From positions 1 through 46,089 of the forward strand of contig CASPWD010000012.1 in the NCBI GenBank assembly GCA_949425635.1: 46,089 bases of DNA. Reading direction: 5' to 3'. This stretch comes from an uncultured Bacilli bacterium (lineage in GTDB: Bacteria > Bacillota_I > Bacilli_A > RF39 > UBA660). The position numbers were made by a program, and so were the translations under genes. The notes under the pieces are model-generated. The model was not told where the DNA came from. It was given only the letters and a program-made list of their open reading frames with translations, and ran no database searches. Each line of letters begins with the position of its first letter. Position 1 is the stretch's first letter. Of the stretch, positions 41,077 through 46,089 are shown in pieces.

Positions 41077-42882
41077 ATGAATCCAGAAAACAATAATTTT
41101 AATCCAAACTTTAATAAGAAACCTGATAGACCTGCACAACCAGTAAAAAATAAATTCTTTAATTTTGATATGAATAGTAATAATAATGATGTTGGTGCAA
41201 CTGCTAGTAGTGGAACTAGTAATGTAATAAGCTGGGGAGTTGGGAAGAAAGATGTAACTTCTTTTAGTAATCAAAATGGCAATTTAAAACAAGCGAGTTC
41301 TATTGAAAGTTTAGAAGATTATGGGGTTAATCAAGTTAATGGTGATATATTTAACGATGGGAATATAGAAACGTTAGACGAATTTCCTAATAATAGAAAT
41401 AATTTCAATAATGGTAATCAGTTTTTTTCACAATCAAATAATCAATTTAATAGTCAAAGTAATTTCAATAATAGTGAATCATTACAAATGCCTAAATTAA
41501 ATAATAGTATTACTGAAAGGCAAAATAATAATTTTAATCAGTTTAATAATCCTAACGTTATGAATCAATTTAATGGTCCAAGTAGTCCTATTTTTGCAGA
41601 GGCTCAAAATTCATCTAATCAAATGCAAAATAATCAGAATAATCAGCAAGGACTAGGCCAACAGGTAATGCAACAACAAACATCTAATAATCAAAGTGTT
41701 CAAAATTCAGGATGGCAGAATGGAATTGGGACGACAAGTCCTCAAGGTACAGAATGGGTGAATAATCAACCTCTTAGTGCAGCTTCTTTAGGAGGAGCTT
41801 CAATGAATGCTGAAAATCAACCTAAAGATGTTGTTGAGCAATCGAGATTTTTTAACGCAAATATTAATAATGAAATACAAAGTAAACAAAATAATGTAGC
41901 ACAAATGCCGATGCAATATGGAAATGGTGTAGGAATTATGCTAGATGCTCCACCTCCTGTATTTGACGAATTATCTGCGTTAAAGCAATTTGTAGGAAAT
42001 GATTTTACAAAGTTATCCATGTCAATATTTTCATTTTCATCATTTATCTTTGGAAGTTTAATATTTTTGCATAGAAAAATGTATATATTAGGTGTTATAT
42101 TAACTTTAATAGAGTTTGGAATAAGTTTCTTTGTACCACTTAAATACGCAATAGTAGCTATTTTAGTTATTCATGTTATACTGGCTTTAATGGTAAATCC
42201 TATGTATATAAAATATTCAAAGAAAAAAGTAAAAGCAATCTTAAGTGATAAAAATAATATGAAGAAGAACCAAGTTGAAATTGATAATTTGTGTAAGAAA
42301 AAAGGCAAAAATAATTTGTTGCTAGCTATAATTATATATATGATTTGTGGGGGATTGATGTTTGCTATTTCTTCTGCTACGAATATAAGTGAGATTATAA
42401 AAAGTAGTTTAGGTTCTATTACTAGTAAAATTGGCAATGATGATAAAAGTAATGAAGAGGAAGAAAATAAAGAGAAAGCTTTCGACATTGAAGATTATAT
42501 TAATATAACTATGCCAGAAGTGTTTATAAAAGCGGATAATGATACTTATTCTTATGTTTATGTTACTGATGATTCTAAAGATAATAGTAGTTGTGAAGTA
42601 TCAATTGATAGAATCAAAAATGTAGATGATGTGGAGGATTATGCAAATAAATTAAGGGACAGGTATAATATTGTAGAGAGTGTTGGAATGAATAATATAA
42701 ATGATATCATGTGGTATACACTTGTTCATAAAAATGATAAAAATAAGGTATATTATAGAGTTGCAAAATTACAAGATATTTCGATAATGTTAGAATATAA
42801 AATTGGTTCGGAAGCCGATTCTAGTATTTGTGAAACACACTATAGTAATATTGTTAGTTCAATTAAAGTTAAAGAAAACTGA
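41077..42882 (+). CDS. Membrane protein with Asn/Gln-rich N-terminus and C-terminal extracellular domain
   Basis: 601 aa, no leader. Residues 1-300 are low-complexity and dominated by N, Q and S (FNNGNQFFSQSNNQFNSQSN). Helices follow: ~315-330, 335-355, 357-380, and another at ~415-435 (LLLAIIIYMICGGLMFAISS). An acidic linker (GNDDKSNEEEENKEKAFDIE) leads to a soluble domain of about 120 aa with two Cys residues (SSCEVSIDRI and SICETHYSNI) that would be outside if the topology holds. It resembles the 25553 gene in its N/Q part and general layout, but the C-terminal domain is different. Function unknown. Shine-Dalgarno GAGGTG. Confidence 0.68.
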   Translation: MNPENNNFNPNFNKKPDRPAQPVKNKFFNFDMNSNNNDVGATASSGTSNVISWGVGKKDVTSFSNQNGNLKQASSIESLEDYGVNQVNGDIFNDGNIETLDEFPNNRNNFNNGNQFFSQSNNQFNSQSNFNNSESLQMPKLNNSITERQNNNFNQFNNPNVMNQFNGPSSPIFAEAQNSSNQMQNNQNNQQGLGQQVMQQQTSNNQSVQNSGWQNGIGTTSPQGTEWVNNQPLSAASLGGASMNAENQPKDVVEQSRFFNANINNEIQSKQNNVAQMPMQYGNGVGIMLDAPPPVFDELSALKQFVGNDFTKLSMSIFSFSSFIFGSLIFLHRKMYILGVILTLIEFGISFFVPLKYAIVAILVIHVILALMVNPMYIKYSKKKVKAILSDKNNMKKNQVEIDNLCKKKGKNNLLLAIIIYMICGGLMFAISSATNISEIIKSSLGSITSKIGNDDKSNEEEENKEKAFDIEDYINITMPEVFIKADNDTYSYVYVTDDSKDNSSCEVSIDRIKNVDDVEDYANKLRDRYNIVESVGMNNINDIMWYTLVHKNDKNKVYYRVAKLQDISIMLEYKIGSEADSSICETHYSNIVSSIKVKEN

Positions 42883-42902
42883 TTGGTTTTCTTTATTTTT
42901 TT
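42871..42902 (+). terminator. Terminator overlapping the stop codon
   Basis: AAAGAAAAC (42871-42879) pairs with GTTTTCTTT (42886-42894). The loop TGATTG begins with the stop codon TGA. T-rich tail. Confidence 0.8.
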
Positions 42903-42926
42903 ATCCGAGGTCCTTAAAAAATAGCC

Positions 42927-42955
42927 TTGATATATATACCTACATATATTATAAT
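42927..42955 (+). promoter_or_regulatory. Promoter of the vWA surface protein gene
   Basis: TTGATA (42927-42932), 17-nt spacer, TATAAT (42950-42955). Leader about 55 nt, longer than for most genes here. Confidence 0.65.
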
Positions 42956-43016
42956 TAAATAAGATAGTATATGATATAGTAGTTTAAAAAAATATTAGAA
43001 GTTTGGTAGTGATAGT

Positions 43017-46000
43017 ATGAAAAATAAGAAATTATGTGAATTTTTTCGCGTGTTTAATAAAAGCAATAGAAAAGTATTGTTATTGTTGATTCCTATATTA
43101 ATATTTGGTTTGTTTGTTGTCTTTTCTTTTGCTGTGAGTTTATTATATGAAAAAGAAGTTAAAAGTATTTCTTTTAGTTCGTTAGGTTATGATTCTGATC
43201 AAGGTGGTAGTGTTTTTGTAAAAAAATCTGCTGAATGGACTGGATTACATGAAGCAACAATAGAAATTAAAGTTAATACAAAACCTGCATTAAAAGATGT
43301 TGATAGAGATATTATATTAGTTCTAGATACATCAGAGAGTATGACAGAAGAACGAATTGAAGAGATTAAAGCTGGAGTGCGTAGTGTTTCTAATGAAATA
43401 TTTAAAAACGAAAACGATCGTTTAGCGATTATTTCTTTTAATACTAATTCTACTATTAATACAGGCTTTACGAGAGATGCATCTTTAGTTGAAAAAATAA
43501 TTGAGAATATGTCTTATAAAGGTGCTACAAATTATTATCTTGCTTTAAAGGATGTTGAAACTTTACTAAAAGATTATCAAGTTCAAAATAATAGAGAACT
43601 TTATCTGGTGTTTATTACAGATGGTTATCCAACCGAAGGAAAAGGGCTTTATGAAGCACAGTATAAAATGTTGAAACAAGAACATCCTTATATGATTTCG
43701 ACTGCTATTCAATATGAGCTAGGTAGTGAAGTGATTTCCCCACTAGTTAACATAAGTGATTATCAATATTCTGCGTCAACTAATGGCTTGGTTAGTGCTT
43801 TGATGACTGTAGTAAGATCTTCTTATTATTATACTAGTTTTACATTGGAAGATGTTATTAATAAAGACTATTTTCAAATTAATAGTGTTGATGATATTTC
43901 TGTACAATATGGTTCTGTTAAGATAGTTGATGACAATGGTTCGCAAAAAGTCGTTTGGGAGTTCCCTGATAGAAAGCTTAAAACTGGAAGTTCTGTTAAA
44001 ATGAAGATTAAGGTTAAAGTAAAAGAAGACTATCAAGATGTTAAAGGATACTTTCCAACAAATAGTGGAACTTCAGTAAATGCTACATCAAATGCTTTTA
44101 CAACAGTTGTGGCTGATACTAAAGATACTCCAGTTTTAAAGTCTTGGTACGATGTGACTTATTATTCAAATGATCCTTGTAATATTAATCTTGAAAAAAC
44201 AGTTTATCATTTTCCTTTTTCAAGTGTTTATATACCTAATGATGTGTCGATTCCTAATGATAAAAAATTGTGTGGTGATTATCAATTTAAAAATTGGAGA
44301 GCAGAAGACGATACTATTAAATTTGTAGGTGATGATACTTTCATAATGCCTTTAGAAGATATTGTAATTAATGGGACTTGGACATCATTATCAATAGGTA
44401 AGAGTATGGATGGAACAATAAAAACGAGGTCAACTTTTTATGAGATATTATCAGAAAAAGCAACTATGGATAATGTTAGTAGTACATATGTCTCTTCTGA
44501 AGGAATAAATTTTAATAATATTTCTTCTTCTACTAATGGTCAAGGATTATATACTTATAGTTCAACATCAGGAAATACTTATCCAATTCAATATTATCGT
44601 GGAGATGTAAATGATAATAATGTTTTATTTGGCGGCTTTTGTTGGAAGATAGTTAGAACGACTGATGCTGGAGGAGTTAAATTAATATATAATGGCTTGC
44701 CTTCAGGCAATAATTGTACAGCTACAACAGGTGCTTCAACGATTGCTACAAGTTCTGGTATATATAATTCTGCTACTTCTGATGATGTTGGTTCTTTAGC
44801 TATGGCTGGGTATGTGTATGGAAAACAGTACAACACAGAACAAATAGAACTTGGTTTTAAAAATTGGGGAAATGCTGTTGGTATAGTACAAACTCAAACA
44901 AGCAATAGTAATTATTTTACAACTCCGTTTTATTATAGTGATGATTATAGAACTTTTGATAAGTCTAGTGGAGTAAAATCTTTTAAATTGGATGGTACGA
45001 CTTACTTAGACGTTGCTTCTAAAGATTTAATTGGAAAATATACTGTTTTTAATTCGGATTTGGCAACAGCTCCAAGTTCAGGGTATTTGTCTTATGTTAT
45101 TGATGTTGATCTAGATACTAAAACGATTTATTATGTAAGATTTAATAGAGATAATAATGATGAAGCGGTTGCCCATGGCATGAAATTGTACGATTATTTT
45201 TACAATAAAGCATGGTATTATAGTAATGATGTAACATACGAAAATGGTGTATATACTCTTGTAGATCCTGTCCCTTTAAAACCAGCTCAATATGGTGATA
45301 ATATTGATGTTGTAAAAAATAAATATCATTATACATGTATGAATTCTGAAAAAACATGTAGTTCTGTAAAATATATCTTTCATGATTCTGAACAATTTAT
45401 GACTGCATATTATATAACTTTAACTGATGGCGATAAGATTGAAGATGCTGTTGCAAATATGATTACTAATTCATCAAATGCAACCTCATCAGATATAAAG
45501 AAAGCTGTTGATTCATGGTATCAATCTAATATGACTTCTTATACATATATGCTCGAAGATACAGTATGGTGTAATGATAGAGGAATAAGTACTGATGAAC
45601 AATATGCTGGTTGGTTAAAAGATGGAAATTCTACAGAGTATCTTCATTTTAATGGTGCAAAGAACTCTACTAATTCGTTTATTCTTAACGAAGAAAGCAC
45701 TTGCTCAAGTAATGATAAACTTACTGTGAGTTCAGGAAGGTTAGATTATCCTGTTGGATTAATTACTGTAAATGAAGCTAGATTTGCTGGAGCTAAATAT
45801 GAAACCAAAAATACAAGTTATTATTTGTATAATGGTCAAGATTATTGGACTATGACACCAAATCGTTTTAATAATACGATTCCATATATTAATTTAATCT
45901 TGAGTACTGGTAGTGTATTCCGTCCATTATCATCAGGAACATCTAGTAAATCGCTTAGTCAAAGTTATGGTATTCGTCCAATGGTTTCACTTAAACCAGG

Positions 46001-46061
46001 TGTATTCCTTACAGATGGTGATGGAACATCGACCAATCCATACGTTATAGAGATGGAATAG
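43017..46061 (+). CDS. Large vWA-domain cell-surface protein
   Basis: 1014 aa. The N-terminal signal-anchor helix (residues ~20-43) is followed by a vWA domain (~85-280) with a full MIDAS: D104-T-S106-E-S108, Thr171 in GATNYY and Asp202 in ITDGYPTEG. Residues ~380-460 look like an InlB-type beta repeat with extra cysteines (VTYYSNDPCNINLEKTVYHF; KLCGDYQFKNWRAEDD). The C-terminal half (~510-1014) carries GGFCWKIVRTTDAGGVKLIY and ends with YGIRPMVSLKPGVFLTDGDG, the closing pattern of DUF6273-like surface domains. No LPxTG signal at the C-terminus, so it is held by the N-terminal helix or released. vWA with intact MIDAS suggests metal-dependent adhesion. Followed by another gene after 13 nt. Confidence 0.82.
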   Translation: MKNKKLCEFFRVFNKSNRKVLLLLIPILIFGLFVVFSFAVSLLYEKEVKSISFSSLGYDSDQGGSVFVKKSAEWTGLHEATIEIKVNTKPALKDVDRDIILVLDTSESMTEERIEEIKAGVRSVSNEIFKNENDRLAIISFNTNSTINTGFTRDASLVEKIIENMSYKGATNYYLALKDVETLLKDYQVQNNRELYLVFITDGYPTEGKGLYEAQYKMLKQEHPYMISTAIQYELGSEVISPLVNISDYQYSASTNGLVSALMTVVRSSYYYTSFTLEDVINKDYFQINSVDDISVQYGSVKIVDDNGSQKVVWEFPDRKLKTGSSVKMKIKVKVKEDYQDVKGYFPTNSGTSVNATSNAFTTVVADTKDTPVLKSWYDVTYYSNDPCNINLEKTVYHFPFSSVYIPNDVSIPNDKKLCGDYQFKNWRAEDDTIKFVGDDTFIMPLEDIVINGTWTSLSIGKSMDGTIKTRSTFYEILSEKATMDNVSSTYVSSEGINFNNISSSTNGQGLYTYSSTSGNTYPIQYYRGDVNDNNVLFGGFCWKIVRTTDAGGVKLIYNGLPSGNNCTATTGASTIATSSGIYNSATSDDVGSLAMAGYVYGKQYNTEQIELGFKNWGNAVGIVQTQTSNSNYFTTPFYYSDDYRTFDKSSGVKSFKLDGTTYLDVASKDLIGKYTVFNSDLATAPSSGYLSYVIDVDLDTKTIYYVRFNRDNNDEAVAHGMKLYDYFYNKAWYYSNDVTYENGVYTLVDPVPLKPAQYGDNIDVVKNKYHYTCMNSEKTCSSVKYIFHDSEQFMTAYYITLTDGDKIEDAVANMITNSSNATSSDIKKAVDSWYQSNMTSYTYMLEDTVWCNDRGISTDEQYAGWLKDGNSTEYLHFNGAKNSTNSFILNEESTCSSNDKLTVSSGRLDYPVGLITVNEARFAGAKYETKNTSYYLYNGQDYWTMTPNRFNNTIPYINLILSTGSVFRPLSSGTSSKSLSQSYGIRPMVSLKPGVFLTDGDGTSTNPYVIEME

Positions 46062-46074
46062 GAGGTGTTCAGAT

Positions 46075-46089
46075 ATGAAGAAAAGTTTA
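46075..46089 (+). CDS. Start of a further gene, cut by the window end
   Basis: ATG with a strong Shine-Dalgarno GGAGGTG (46061-46067) overlapping the end of the previous stop region. Only MKKSL is visible, a start typical of exported proteins. Likely co-transcribed with the vWA protein. Confidence 0.6.

Overview
The window is a compact, very AT-rich stretch of a Bacillota (low-GC Firmicutes) chromosome. TGA is used as a stop (for example at 14675-14677, 29428-29430 and 42880-42882) and Trp is TGG, so the genetic code is the standard one, not the Mycoplasma code. A TasA/BsaA-like secreted protein, a YlbD/YlbE pair, ParE/ParC, HemW, a VanY-type carboxypeptidase and a sortase-like protein point to a walled or ancestrally walled Bacilli lineage. 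Superoxide reductase and two radical-SAM proteins suggest an anaerobe. An uncultured gut Bacilli group of the RF39 type is my best guess, by inference only.

Layout. 1-5900: 5'-truncated TasA-like protein, an unknown protein on the minus strand, an anchored surface protein, lepA, a two-helix membrane protein, an HD hydrolase and a small lipoprotein. 6000-9210: ABC ATPase plus FtsX/MacB-type permease. 9300-11850: ZIP and CDF metal transporters, desulfoferrodoxin and a DUF4186-like protein. 12100-15990: an operon behind a near-consensus promoter, encoding a LysR regulator, a divergent radical-SAM protein and a NADAR-DHH fusion; this is the most unusual gene set here. 16000-18500: DUF2974 hydrolase, CNNM/CBS protein and a small unknown. 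18536-18992: a gene-free stretch with a consensus promoter, extensive long-range complementarity and a terminator, read here as an unidentified structured RNA. 19045-25480: VanZ-like, AI-2E family, dicarboxylate symporter, Sel1-repeat, cytidine deaminase and HemW. 25550-31270: an N/Q-rich membrane protein, VanY-like protein, tRNA-Ile/tRNA-Glu, two tandem HExxH proteins, an M23 peptidase without signal peptide, and an anchored acidic protein behind a perfect 12-bp palindrome. 31360-36443: parE-parC-ylbD-ylbE, with the ylbD ribosome-binding site inside the parC terminator hairpin. 36595-46089: tRNA-Lys, an unknown, a tandem HMA-like protein, a sortase-like protein, a MATE-kinase fusion behind an attenuator-like leader, a second N/Q-rich membrane protein, a large vWA surface protein, and the first codons of another gene.

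Gene expression style. Most genes stand alone or in pairs, with a TGnTATAAT extended -10 very close to the start, a GGTGA-type Shine-Dalgarno, and a U-tailed hairpin that often overlaps the stop codon. Several predicted GTG starts lie inside the Shine-Dalgarno itself, so I moved those starts to the next ATG. No CRISPR array, insertion sequence or prophage block was seen.
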